A stretch of 64,000 nucleotides of DNA, from positions 124,001 through 188,000 of the forward strand of contig NZ_WKJN01000005.1 in the NCBI RefSeq assembly GCF_009674495.1, read 5' to 3'. Under the pieces are notes generated by a model. The model was not told the origin of the DNA. It did no database searches and worked only from the letters and a program-made list of their open reading frames with translations. Shown here piece by piece: positions 9,461 through 20,798 of this stretch (position 1 is the stretch's first letter; every line of letters begins with the position of its first letter). The DNA comes from Duganella alba. GTDB lineage: Bacteria > Pseudomonadota > Gammaproteobacteria > Burkholderiales > Burkholderiaceae_D. The position numbers were made by a program, and so were the translations under genes.

Positions 9461-10948
9461 ATGTCCGCACAACTGAATCAGGCGCAGGAAGCTGCTCCGG
9501 TACTGGGTGGCGACAATCTGCTGGACCAGATTGTCGAGCAAAGCAAGGTGGCCAAGTCCAGCGTCGAGCATGAGCGTGCGAAGGACATCATCTCCGAGTT
9601 GGTCAATCAAGTGTTGGAAGGAACGGTGGTCGTCTCCAATAACCTGTCCGCGACGTTGGACGCACGCGTGGCGGAGCTGGACCGGCTGATCTCCACGCAA
9701 CTGAGCGCCATCATGCATGCGCCGGCCTTTCAGAAGCTGGAGCAAAGCTGGACCGGCCTGCACTACCTGGTGAAGAACTCCGCCACCGGCCAGGGACTGA
9801 AGATCCGCATGCTCAACGCCACCAAGCGCGAGCTGGTGAAGGATTTTCAGTCGGCGCTGGAATTCGACCAGAGCACGATGTTCAAGAAGATCTACGAAGA
9901 GGAATTCGGTACTTTCGGCGGCGCGCCATATGCCGCACTGCTGGGCGACTTTGAAATCTCGCGCCAGCCGGAAGACATGTATTTCATCGAGCAGATGTCG
10001 CATGTGGCGGCGGCCTCGCATGCGCCGTTCATCGCCTCCGCCGCGCCCGAACTGTTTGGTCTCGAAACCTACGGCGACCTGGCCAAGCCGCGCGACCTGT
10101 CCAAAGTGTTCGACACCGTGGAATACGCCAAATGGAAGGCCTTCCGCGAGTCCGAGGACTCGCGCTACGTCGGCTTGACGCTGCCGCGCTTCCTGGGCCG
10201 CTTGCCATTCAATCCGGTGGACGGCACCACGGTCGAGGGCTTCAATTTTGTCGAGGAAGTGGACGGCACCGATCACCAGAAATACCTGTGGTGTAACGCC
10301 GCCTACGCTTTCGGCGCCAAGCTGACCAAGGCCTTCGGCGATTACGGCTGGTGCGCGGCGATACGCGGTGTGGAAGGCGGCGGACTGGTGGACGACCTGC
10401 CGACCCACACTTTCAAGACCGGCGAAGGCGAGGTTGCACTTAAATGCCCGACCGAAGTCGCCATCACCGACCGTCGCGAGAAGGAACTGAGCGACCTTGG
10501 CTTTATCTCGCTGGTCCACTGCAAGAACACCGCCTACGCCGCCTTCTTCGGCGCGCAGTCGGCGCAGAAAGCGAAGAAGTACAACAGCGAGGCGGCCAAC
10601 GCCAATGCGGTGCTGTCGTCGCAGCTGCAATACATCTTTGCCGTCTCGCGCATCGCCCACTACATGAAGGCCATGATGCGCGACAAGGTGGGCAGCTTTG
10701 CCGCCGCCTCCAACGTTGAAGACTTCCTCAACCGCTGGCTGATGAAATACGTTCTGCTGGACGATAACGCCAGCCAAGAACAGAAGGCGCAGTTTCCGCT
10801 GCGCGAAGCGTCGGTGCAGGTGCATGAAGTGGCGGGCCGTCCCGGTGTGTACCGCGCCGTGTCGTTCCTGCGGCCGCACTTCCAGCTCGATGAATTGTCC
10901 GTTTCACTCCGTCTGGTCGCGGAGCTGCCGCAGTCGACCAACTACTAA
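9461..10948 (+). CDS. tssC: T6SS contractile sheath large subunit TssC (VipB/ImpC)
   Basis: Large sheath subunit, partner of TssB and substrate of ClpV-driven disassembly. The 495-residue product is of normal length and contains the well-conserved segments HYLVKNS, LLGDFEISRQPEDM and the C-terminal YRAVSFLRPHFQLDELSVSLRLVAELP. It sits in the tssB-tssC-hcp order usual for this cluster type. No anomaly was seen. Confidence 0.98.
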   Translation: MSAQLNQAQEAAPVLGGDNLLDQIVEQSKVAKSSVEHERAKDIISELVNQVLEGTVVVSNNLSATLDARVAELDRLISTQLSAIMHAPAFQKLEQSWTGLHYLVKNSATGQGLKIRMLNATKRELVKDFQSALEFDQSTMFKKIYEEEFGTFGGAPYAALLGDFEISRQPEDMYFIEQMSHVAAASHAPFIASAAPELFGLETYGDLAKPRDLSKVFDTVEYAKWKAFRESEDSRYVGLTLPRFLGRLPFNPVDGTTVEGFNFVEEVDGTDHQKYLWCNAAYAFGAKLTKAFGDYGWCAAIRGVEGGGLVDDLPTHTFKTGEGEVALKCPTEVAITDRREKELSDLGFISLVHCKNTAYAAFFGAQSAQKAKKYNSEAANANAVLSSQLQYIFAVSRIAHYMKAMMRDKVGSFAAASNVEDFLNRWLMKYVLLDDNASQEQKAQFPLREASVQVHEVAGRPGVYRAVSFLRPHFQLDELSVSLRLVAELPQSTNY

Positions 10949-10976
10949 TCCCCCCAACAACCTAGAGGAGCATGCA

Positions 10977-11468
10977 ATGGCAATCGACGTTTATCTGTAC
11001 ATTGATGGCATCAAGGGCGAGTCCAACGACGACCGCCACAAGGACTGGATCGAGTGCAAATCGGTCAGCTTCGGCGTGGAGCAGCCCAAGTCCGCCACCG
11101 CCTCCACCGGCGGCGGCCACACGGCGGAACGCTGCGAGCATCGCGACATCGTGATCTCCAAGCTGGCCGATTTGTCCTCGCCGATCCTGCTGCAAACCTG
11201 CGCCGCCGGCCGCACCATCCCCAAGGCCAAGTTCGAGTTCATGCGCGCCGACGCCCAGGGCGAACGCGTCAAGTACTACGAGATCGAAATCGAGAATGTG
11301 CTGATCGGCGCCGTGGCGCCGGCGGTGGAAGAGGGCGACATCCTGACCGAGGACGTGGCGCTCAAATTCTCGAAGATCAAGTGGAAGTACACGCAGCAGA
11401 AAATCAGCGGCGGCGCCGGCGGCAACACCTCCGGCGGCTGGGATCTTTCCGCCAACCGCATTGTTTGA
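10977..11468 (+). CDS. hcp: T6SS inner-tube protein Hcp (TssD)
   Basis: Hcp forms hexameric rings that stack into the secreted inner tube. The 163-residue product begins MAIDVYLYIDGIKGES, a form common to the beta-barrel Hcp family, and ends in NRIV. The start at 10977 is chosen because AGAGGAG precedes it at suitable distance; a longer frame starting at 10824 lies inside tssC and is rejected. A hairpin with a pyrimidine-rich tail follows and may limit read-through into tssE, which fits the much higher demand for Hcp. Confidence 0.97.
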   Translation: MAIDVYLYIDGIKGESNDDRHKDWIECKSVSFGVEQPKSATASTGGGHTAERCEHRDIVISKLADLSSPILLQTCAAGRTIPKAKFEFMRADAQGERVKYYEIEIENVLIGAVAPAVEEGDILTEDVALKFSKIKWKYTQQKISGGAGGNTSGGWDLSANRIV

Positions 11469-11528
11469 TCGCTCCCCCCCGCGCCCGCGACGGGCATATC
11501 TCGGCGAATCATCGCGGTGCGCTTTTCG

Positions 11529-11556
11529 GCCAGGCCGCCCGGCCTGGCTTCTTTTC
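11529..11556 (+). terminator. Hairpin with T-rich tail after hcp (possible attenuator)
   Basis: An eight-base-pair perfect stem (11529-11536 with 11541-11548, GCCAGGCC/GGCCTGGC, loop GCCC) is followed by TTCTTTTC. It lies between hcp and tssE, 12 bases upstream of the tssE start. The tail is not a pure U tract, so partial rather than complete termination is expected. Confidence 0.6.
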
Positions 11557-11567
11557 GAAAGCATGCA

Positions 11568-12025
11568 ATGAACGGCTTGACTCCCGGCCTGCTGGACCGC
11601 TTGCTTGGCGAGCATGACCGGCCCATGACATTGGAGCAGTACAAGGACAGCGTGGCGCGCGACCTGGAAGACCTGCTCAACACTCGCTGCGCGGTGCCGG
11701 AAGCGCTGATGCGCGCCTATCCCGAATGCACGCGCTCCATCGCCAATTACGGCCTGATCGACTTCGCCGGCATGTGCCTGAGCAGCAGCGAGGATCGCGC
11801 CGGTGTCTGCGCGGCGCTGAAAGCGACCATTGAACGTCACGAGCCGCGTTTGCGCAACGTACAGGCGCGCCTGGAACGCGAGGCTGGCTCCATCAACCGC
11901 GTCAGCTTCGCCATCTTCGGCACGCTGGCGGGACTGCCTTACACCGAAGCCGTCAGCTTTGACGCGGTGCTGCAACCGTCATCGCTGCATTATTCCATCA
12001 ACCGCAGCACACGGGGAGGCCGGAC

Positions 12026-12029
<4 letters not shown>
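11568..12029 (+). CDS. tssE: T6SS baseplate protein TssE
   Basis: TssE is the gp25-like baseplate protein that initiates sheath assembly. With the ATG at 11568 the product is 153 residues. The conserved RSIANYGLIDFAG segment and the C-terminal gp25-like fold region are present. An upstream in-frame start at 11517 would place the start inside the hcp hairpin region and is less likely. It overlaps tssH by four bases. In many clusters tssF and tssG follow tssE; here they do not. Confidence 0.95.
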
Positions 12030-14623
<2,594 letters not shown>

Positions 14624-14632
14624 GAGGCAACC

Positions 14633-15493
14633 ATGTTCAATGTAGCGCAACTGCTGCAACCGGTGAGCGCGGAGCAGCGCTGCGGCGAGGACCTGTCCTT
14701 CGGCCCGGAGGTGGATGCCATCGCGCGGGCGCGCATCTACGACGACCCCACGCTGGAGCAGGGCGAATGGGAGACCGCGTTGAAGGAAGCCGACTGGCCG
14801 CTGGTCGCCAGCCGCTGCGCCGACATGATCGCCACGCGCAGCAAGGATCTGCGGCTGGCGGTCTGGCTGGCCGAAGCCCTGGCCAAAACGCGCGGCCTGC
14901 GCGGCCTTGGAGACGGCTACGCGGTGCTGGCCGGTTTATGCGAGCTGTACTGGACAGATTTGTATCCGTTGGTCGATGACGGCGACTATGACCAGCGCAT
15001 CGGCAACCTGTTCTGGCTGCTGGCGCGGACGCCGTTCCTGGTGCAGGAGTGCGCGGCTGCGGCGCCTGAATTGGCCGATGCCGAGTACTGCCTGGCGTCG
15101 CTGATCGCCCTGGAGCGCGTGGTAGATACGCAACTGGGCGCAGACGGTCCCGGCTTCAGTGCGGCCCGGGAAGCGGTGCAGTCGGTGGTGCGCGCCCTGG
15201 CGCCATATGGCGGTTCCGTCATGATTGCCGAAAGTGCCCAGGCCACTGATGGTAACGTTGTCATGGCGTCCGCCGGCGGCTTGCACAATCGAACGCAGGC
15301 GCTGCAACAACTGCGTCTCGTAGCGGATTTCTTCCGCCGCACCGAGCCGCACAGTCCGGTCGCCTACCTGGCCGAACGGGCGGCGAATTGGGGCGAGATG
15401 CCGTTGCATGTCTGGCTGCGCGCGGTGATCAAGGACCCGGCCGCCATCGCTGGCGTGGAGGAGTTGCTGGGCGCGTCGCCGGCCACGGAGTAA
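14633..15493 (+). CDS. tssA: T6SS cap protein TssA (short form, ImpA family)
   Basis: TssA proteins carry an N-terminal ImpA domain and act at the baseplate or as a sheath cap. The 286-residue product contains the ImpA-type motif GEDLSFGPEVDAI near the start and the LYWTDLYPLVDD stretch near residue 105. It is shorter than the long TssA forms (around 400-500 residues), so the oligomerising C-terminal part is reduced. AGGAGGC precedes the ATG, nine bases after tssH. It is the last gene of the rightward T6SS block. Confidence 0.92.
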   Translation: MFNVAQLLQPVSAEQRCGEDLSFGPEVDAIARARIYDDPTLEQGEWETALKEADWPLVASRCADMIATRSKDLRLAVWLAEALAKTRGLRGLGDGYAVLAGLCELYWTDLYPLVDDGDYDQRIGNLFWLLARTPFLVQECAAAAPELADAEYCLASLIALERVVDTQLGADGPGFSAAREAVQSVVRALAPYGGSVMIAESAQATDGNVVMASAGGLHNRTQALQQLRLVADFFRRTEPHSPVAYLAERAANWGEMPLHVWLRAVIKDPAAIAGVEELLGASPATE

Positions 15494-15595
15494 TGCTGCG
15501 CCGCAATGTCGAATCTTTCTTTTATGCTACATAACGCGGGAGGTTTAGTGCTAGCATGACCTGGACAATCCAGACTTTTAGCCAGGGAGTGAGCT

Positions 15596-17296
15596 ATGCA
15601 TAACCTCAAGATCGGTACCCGCCTGGGCTTCGGTTTCTCGCTGATTTTGTTACTGCTGGTTGCGATGACCTCGATCGGCATTCTGCGCCTGAGCAGCGCC
15701 AGCGCCAAGACCGACGAGATGATCAACGTGAAGATCCGCGACGAGCGCCTGATTGCCGAATGGGGCAAGATCATCGAAGTCAACGCCGCGCGCACCACCG
15801 GCGCCTTCATGGTGCGCGACGCCGCCGATCAGAAAAAGCTGGAGGCGCTGATGGCCGCATCGTCCGGCCGCGCCACGCAGATCCAGGACCAGATCGGCGC
15901 CAACCTGGATGACGACGCGCTCAAGCCGCTGTTCAAGGAAGTGCTCGATACGCGCAAGAGCTACACCGATTTCCGCAAGTCCGTTTTCACCGCCAAGAAT
16001 GCCGGTGACCTGGATGCCGCCGCCAAAATCTACGAAGGCGACATGACCCAGAGCCGCATCCGCTACCTGGCGGCGCTCAAGGCTTTCGCCGATAAACAGG
16101 GCGCGCTGCTGGACGCTTCCGCCGTCGAGATTCAGCATCAATACCAGAGCGGCCGCACGCTGCTGATCATGCTTGGCCTGGCTGCGATTGTGATGGGCGT
16201 GTTCGCCGCATGGTGGATCACGCGTACCATCACGCAGCCGATCAACGCGGCGGTGAAGGTGGCGGAGACGGTGTCGTCGGGCGATCTGACCAGCGATATC
16301 CAGGTCAACAGCAGCGACGAAACCGGCCAGCTGATGCACGCGCTGAAGACCATGAACACCAATCTGGTCAACATCGTCGGGCAGGTGCGCAACGGCACCG
16401 AGCTGATTGCGACCGCCTCCACGCAGATCGCCGCCGGCAACCAGGACCTGTCCTCGCGCACCGAAGAACAGGCTAGCTCGCTGGAGGAAACCGCATCGTC
16501 GATGGAGGAGCTGACCTCCACCGTGCGCTTTAACGCGGAGAATGCGCGGCAGGCCAATGAGCTGGCGATCAGCGCCTCGGAAATCGCCAGCCGTGGTGGC
16601 TCGGTGGTGGGGGAGGTGGTCAATACCATGGGATCGATCAACGATTCGTCGCGCAAGATCGTGGACATTATTTCGGTCATCGACGGCATCGCTTTCCAGA
16701 CCAATATCCTGGCCTTGAATGCGGCGGTGGAAGCGGCGCGCGCGGGCGAGCAGGGACGCGGCTTCGCGGTGGTGGCGTCGGAAGTGCGCAATCTGGCGCA
16801 GCGCTCCGCCTCGGCCGCCAAGGACATCAAGGGCCTGATCGACGATTCGGTGCAGAAGGTGCAGATCGGTTCCGAGCTGGTGGACAAGGCCGGCCAGACG
16901 ATGGAGGAAATCGTCCAGAGCATCGGCCGCGTCACGCAGATCATGACGCAGATTAGCAATGCCAGCGAAGAACAGAGCCAGGGCATCGCGCAGGTGAACG
17001 ATGCGATCACGCAGATGGACCAGGTGACGCAGCAGAATGCCGCGCTGGTGGAGGAGGCCGCAGCGGCGGCGGAATCGATGCAGGAACAGTCGGCCAAGCT
17101 GGCGGATGTGGTGAGCGTGTTCAAGCTCGATGCGGCTTATGCCAGTCCGGCGCCTACCTTGCCGCGCGCGCCGGCACGCGTGGCGGTGGCTCCGCGCCGC
17201 GCGCCTGCCGTCACGGCGCCGGTTCAACGTGCGACGCCGGTTGCCGCGCCGCGCAAGGCTGTTACGGCCAGTGAAACGGACTGGGAAGAGTTCTAA
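15596..17296 (+). CDS. Methyl-accepting chemotaxis protein with C-terminal DWEEF tether
   Basis: Transmembrane chemoreceptor. Two membrane helices (about residues 8-30 and 186-208) flank a roughly 155-residue periplasmic region of four-helix-bundle type; a HAMP region (about 209-260) and the cytoplasmic signalling hairpin follow, with the highly conserved tip IDGIAFQTNILALNAAVEAA near residue 362. The C-terminus has a flexible Ala/Pro/Arg linker and ends in DWEEF, closely resembling the NWETF-type pentapeptide that binds CheR/CheB in Tar and Tsr. The ligand is unknown. GGGAG lies upstream of the ATG. It is separated from tssA by about 100 bases, so membership in the T6SS unit is unlikely. Confidence 0.95.
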   Translation: MHNLKIGTRLGFGFSLILLLLVAMTSIGILRLSSASAKTDEMINVKIRDERLIAEWGKIIEVNAARTTGAFMVRDAADQKKLEALMAASSGRATQIQDQIGANLDDDALKPLFKEVLDTRKSYTDFRKSVFTAKNAGDLDAAAKIYEGDMTQSRIRYLAALKAFADKQGALLDASAVEIQHQYQSGRTLLIMLGLAAIVMGVFAAWWITRTITQPINAAVKVAETVSSGDLTSDIQVNSSDETGQLMHALKTMNTNLVNIVGQVRNGTELIATASTQIAAGNQDLSSRTEEQASSLEETASSMEELTSTVRFNAENARQANELAISASEIASRGGSVVGEVVNTMGSINDSSRKIVDIISVIDGIAFQTNILALNAAVEAARAGEQGRGFAVVASEVRNLAQRSASAAKDIKGLIDDSVQKVQIGSELVDKAGQTMEEIVQSIGRVTQIMTQISNASEEQSQGIAQVNDAITQMDQVTQQNAALVEEAAAAAESMQEQSAKLADVVSVFKLDAAYASPAPTLPRAPARVAVAPRRAPAVTAPVQRATPVAAPRKAVTASETDWEEF

Positions 17297-17315
17297 GCCG
17301 GTACAATGGCGGTCT

Positions 17316-17942
17316 ATGAATACCGCCAGTCCCGAACAATCCGCGCGGCGCGCCGTATGCGCCGCGTGTCTGCGCCCGCAGCAGACCTGCATCTGCCGCT
17401 GGGTGACGGCCCTGCCCAACCAGGTGCAGGTGCTGATCCTTCAACACCCCATGGAAGTGAACAACGCCAAGGGCAGCGCACGGCTGCTGCATTTAAGCTT
17501 GTCCAATAGCCGGCTGGAAGTGGGAGAGACATTCGAACCGGCGCAATTACAGGCGATGCTGTCGCCCGAGCGCCGCAACGTGCTGCTGTATCCAGACACC
17601 GAAGACGCGTCGCTCGGCCTGGCCAAGCCGCAGCCGTTCGATCCCGCGTGGCTGGAGCAGCCGCTGCGCCTCGTGGTATTGGATGGCACCTGGCGCAAGA
17701 GTCGCAAGATGCTGTATCTGAATCCTCTGCTGCAAACCTTGCCGCGCCTGCCGCTGCGCGACACGCCGCCATCCCACTACCTGATCCGCAAGGCGCACCT
17801 GCCGGACCAGCTGTCGACGCTGGAAGCCACCGTGTACGCGCTGGCGCAACTGGAAAACGATATCAACAAATTCAATCCGCTGATCGACGCCTTCGACGGC
17901 TTCGTCGCGCAGCAGGCCAGCTACGTTACGAAATCAGCTTGA
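17316..17942 (+). CDS. DTW-domain tRNA-uridine aminocarboxypropyltransferase
   Basis: DTW proteins (TapT/TuaA group) transfer the aminocarboxypropyl group of SAM to a uridine to make acp3U in tRNA. The 208-residue product shows an N-terminal cysteine cluster CAACLRPQQTCIC, the LQHPMEVNN segment and the family motif LDGTWRKSRKM near residue 125. The ATG at 17316 is preferred over longer frames that run back into the chemoreceptor gene. A TACAAT hexamer lies seven bases upstream of the ATG. The last 17 bases overlap the end of the convergent Hsp70 gene. Confidence 0.88.
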   Translation: MNTASPEQSARRAVCAACLRPQQTCICRWVTALPNQVQVLILQHPMEVNNAKGSARLLHLSLSNSRLEVGETFEPAQLQAMLSPERRNVLLYPDTEDASLGLAKPQPFDPAWLEQPLRLVVLDGTWRKSRKMLYLNPLLQTLPRLPLRDTPPSHYLIRKAHLPDQLSTLEATVYALAQLENDINKFNPLIDAFDGFVAQQASYVTKSA

Positions 17943-20796
17943 GGCCAGGCGGCAGGGCGTCGCCCAGCATGCGTTTTTCGTCGGCTTGATCGAGCTCGGT
18001 CACTTCACGCACCATGGTGCTCCAGTTGGCTGGCGCGCCGATGCCGGTCAGGCGGCGCAGCACTTCGGCGCGCAGTGTTTCGTTGATGTCGCGCGAGCGG
18101 TCGCCGGTCATGCGCGCCAGATGGGCGGCGGCGAAACCGGCCGGTTCCACTTTTTTCCAGTCCAGTGCCAGCACGGCGTCCAGCCATTGTTCGACGATGG
18201 CTGTCTCCACCACATCGTGCGCGCTGCCGTGGAAGGGTTGGCGCGCGCCGACGCGGCTCAGGCCCCACAGGAAGCGGCCCTGCGCCGCTTCGGCCTTGGC
18301 CAGATCGGCCGCGCCGCTGCGGGTCTTGTTGGCGGCGGCTTTGCTTGCTGCCTTGGTGGAGACCTGCAACTGGCCCAGCATCCATGCGCCAATTTCGGCC
18401 TTGTAGCTGCCGGGGATGCGCTCCAGCGAGGCGCCGAGACGCAGCATGTCTTCTTCGCTGCCGTTGACCAGCGTGACCGGACGGCGGCCGCGCTCCGCAG
18501 CGTCGGCCTGCACGTTGAAGGCGAAATCGTCCAGCACGCGCAGTTGCATCTCCACGCTCAAGCCGCCGGAAACGCGGCGCCACAGCGTCCACCATTCGGC
18601 GCAGACCTGGCTGTCCTTGTGGTGCTGGACGCCGGTTTCAAACATCGCCCACAGCTGGCCGATGCGCCATTCGTCGAGCGTGTGGCCGAAGCCGGGACGC
18701 AGGCAGTAGCCGCTCAGGTTGAGCCACGCGCGTTCGTGTTCGGATGAGCGGCGGCGGCCTTTGGCGCGTTCCATCAGCGCGTCGAACAGGCGGCGTAGCA
18801 GCGGAGTGTGCCAGCTTTCGCGGCTGCCCAGCAGGTGTTCGAGTTGCGCGCGCAGCTGTTTCACTTCTTTCAGGTCGACTTGCTGCGCGCGGCTGCCGAA
18901 GATGCGGTCGATCTTGTCGATGGCGGCTGTCAGGCCGGCCGGCATGGCCGCTTCGTCCGGCGCCGTGGCTTCGGCCGTTGTGTCGCCACGCAGCTGGAAT
19001 TCCAGCAGCCAGCGTTGCGCGCTGTCCTTGGCGACGCACTGAACTTCCAGCGTGCCGACTTCGCTCAACGAGGTAGCCAGTAGCACCGGGATTTCCTTGC
19101 GCGTGTCGCTTGCGCCGCTGTCACGCAGCACGGTGGCGATGGGCGGCAGCTGGACGTATTCGTCGGGCTGAAGGTCGACCAGGTCGCCGGCTTGCGGCGC
19201 GTCCGAGGTGGAGGAGGCGAGGTGGAAGCGTACCGGTCTTCCGAGGCGCAGCGCGAAGGTGCGGTCGGCCAGCAGGAGTTCGCGGTTCTCGGCGGCGCCG
19301 CGCGGCAGGATGCAGACGGCGCGGCGCGGCTGATCGGCATGGGCGGCGTCGTCCAGCAGCAGGAAGTAGCTGCGCGCGGAGCCGCCGCCGATGACCGGCG
19401 CCTGACCGGCCTGGCCTAGCGCGTAGGCGACGCCGCCGCGTGCGACGGCGACGTCGGGATTGTCGTTGTGCAGAACGCGCAAAGGCTGCTGGCGCCAGCC
19501 TGCCAATGCGGCTTCCAGGCGGCGCGCCAACGCGTCGGCGCGGAACACTCCGCCGTTGAGCAGCAGCGTGTCGGGAACCGGGATGGCGCTGCTGTCTGCG
19601 GGCAGGCCGAGGGCTTCCCGCGCGGCGGCGGCATGCTGGCGCAGGAAGTCTGCAAGGTGACGCGTGATGGCGGCGTCGCTGGCGTAGGGCAGGCCGAATT
19701 CGACGATGGCGCCGCGTCCGCGCCTGGCCGGTTCCTGCGCCGCGTTGAGCGGGAAGAAGCCGTCCACCACCAGCGTGGCCACCTCGTTGCGCGTCAGTTC
19801 GGCGGAGCGCGAGCCGCCGATCAGGCGCGAGCCGGCGCCCAGCAGCGTGACCGTGGTGCGTTCCGGCGCATCGGCCGCCAGCAGCAGCTCTTTGGCAGCC
19901 CGGCAGCGCTCGGCCAGCTGCGACAGGCGGCTGGCGGACAGGCGCGCTGGCGCCCCCGCGCTCGCGCCGCTCGGCGTGGCCGTCATGCGCGATTCGACGA
20001 GGTGGGCGAGCGCCAGGTCCATATTGTCGCCGCCGAGGATCAGGTGGTTGCCGACGCCGATGCGGCTGATCTGCGGCTGCGCGCCGCCGCCGTCCACTTT
20101 CATCAGGCTGAAGTCGGTGGTGCCGCCGCCGACGTCGCACACCAGCACCAGGCGCGTGTCGGCCAGTTCCTCGGCCAACGTCGCGCGCTGGCGGAACAGC
20201 CAGTCGTAGAAGGCCGCCTGCGGCTCCTCCAGCAAACGCAGCGAAGGCAAGCCCGCCATGCGCGCCGCCTCCAGCGTCAACGCGCGCGCACCTTCATCAA
20301 AGGATGCGGGGATCGTCAGAATAATTTGCTGCGCTTCCAGCGGATGCGCCGGAAAGCGCGCATTCCACGCGCTGCGCAAATGCGCCAGATACGACGCGCT
20401 GGCCGCCACCGGCGACACCTTGGCCACATCGGCCTCCGCGCCCCACGGCAGAATCGGCGCCGTGCGATCAACCTGCGGATGCGACAGCCAGCTCTTGGCG
20501 CTGGCCACCAATCGTCCGGGCACCTGCGCGCCCAACTTGCGCGCCAGCTGGCCAAGCACCACCGGCGACACGCCGGCGACATCGTTCGTTCGCCACGGCA
20601 GCTGCACATCGCCCTCCGCCAGCTCGCCCTGCGCGGGGTGATAGCGCAAGGACGGCAGCAACGCCGCAGCACCGACCTCGCCGGGCGCCGTCAGTTGCTC
20701 GATATCGAACAACTGAATTTGTGCGCTACCGGCTTCCGCATAGGCCATCACCGTATTGGTGGTGCCCAGGTCGATGCTGACGACGTACTGACTCAT
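17926..20796 (-). CDS. Long Hsp70-family protein with C-terminal DUF3731-type region
   Basis: A 956-residue member of the Hsp70/actin fold superfamily. The nucleotide-binding half starts with VSIDLGTTNTVMAY (phosphate loop 1, residues 5-18) and contains VCDVGGGTTDFSLM (phosphate loop 2). Instead of a canonical substrate-binding domain and EEVD tail it has a long helical C-terminal region of the kind annotated DUF3731. Start is the ATG at 20796, two bases after the stop of the next Hsp70 gene; an upstream frame would overlap that gene. It is the third gene of a DUF2760-Hsp70-Hsp70 operon. No J-domain or GrpE partner is adjacent. Client and role are unknown. Confidence 0.87.
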   Translation of the reverse strand: MSQYVVSIDLGTTNTVMAYAEAGSAQIQLFDIEQLTAPGEVGAAALLPSLRYHPAQGELAEGDVQLPWRTNDVAGVSPVVLGQLARKLGAQVPGRLVASAKSWLSHPQVDRTAPILPWGAEADVAKVSPVAASASYLAHLRSAWNARFPAHPLEAQQIILTIPASFDEGARALTLEAARMAGLPSLRLLEEPQAAFYDWLFRQRATLAEELADTRLVLVCDVGGGTTDFSLMKVDGGGAQPQISRIGVGNHLILGGDNMDLALAHLVESRMTATPSGASAGAPARLSASRLSQLAERCRAAKELLLAADAPERTTVTLLGAGSRLIGGSRSAELTRNEVATLVVDGFFPLNAAQEPARRGRGAIVEFGLPYASDAAITRHLADFLRQHAAAAREALGLPADSSAIPVPDTLLLNGGVFRADALARRLEAALAGWRQQPLRVLHNDNPDVAVARGGVAYALGQAGQAPVIGGGSARSYFLLLDDAAHADQPRRAVCILPRGAAENRELLLADRTFALRLGRPVRFHLASSTSDAPQAGDLVDLQPDEYVQLPPIATVLRDSGASDTRKEIPVLLATSLSEVGTLEVQCVAKDSAQRWLLEFQLRGDTTAEATAPDEAAMPAGLTAAIDKIDRIFGSRAQQVDLKEVKQLRAQLEHLLGSRESWHTPLLRRLFDALMERAKGRRRSSEHERAWLNLSGYCLRPGFGHTLDEWRIGQLWAMFETGVQHHKDSQVCAEWWTLWRRVSGGLSVEMQLRVLDDFAFNVQADAAERGRRPVTLVNGSEEDMLRLGASLERIPGSYKAEIGAWMLGQLQVSTKAASKAAANKTRSGAADLAKAEAAQGRFLWGLSRVGARQPFHGSAHDVVETAIVEQWLDAVLALDWKKVEPAGFAAAHLARMTGDRSRDINETLRAEVLRRLTGIGAPANWSTMVREVTELDQADEKRMLGDALPPGLKLIS

Positions 20797-20798
20797 AT

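Noticed and set aside
9218..10879. A 553-codon minus-strand frame opposite tssC
   Set aside because: Shadow of tssC with no recognisable domain or ribosome site.
15544..15550. A GTTTAGT half-site before the chemoreceptor gene
   Set aside because: No matching ACTAAA partner at seven bases; a single heptamer is expected by chance.
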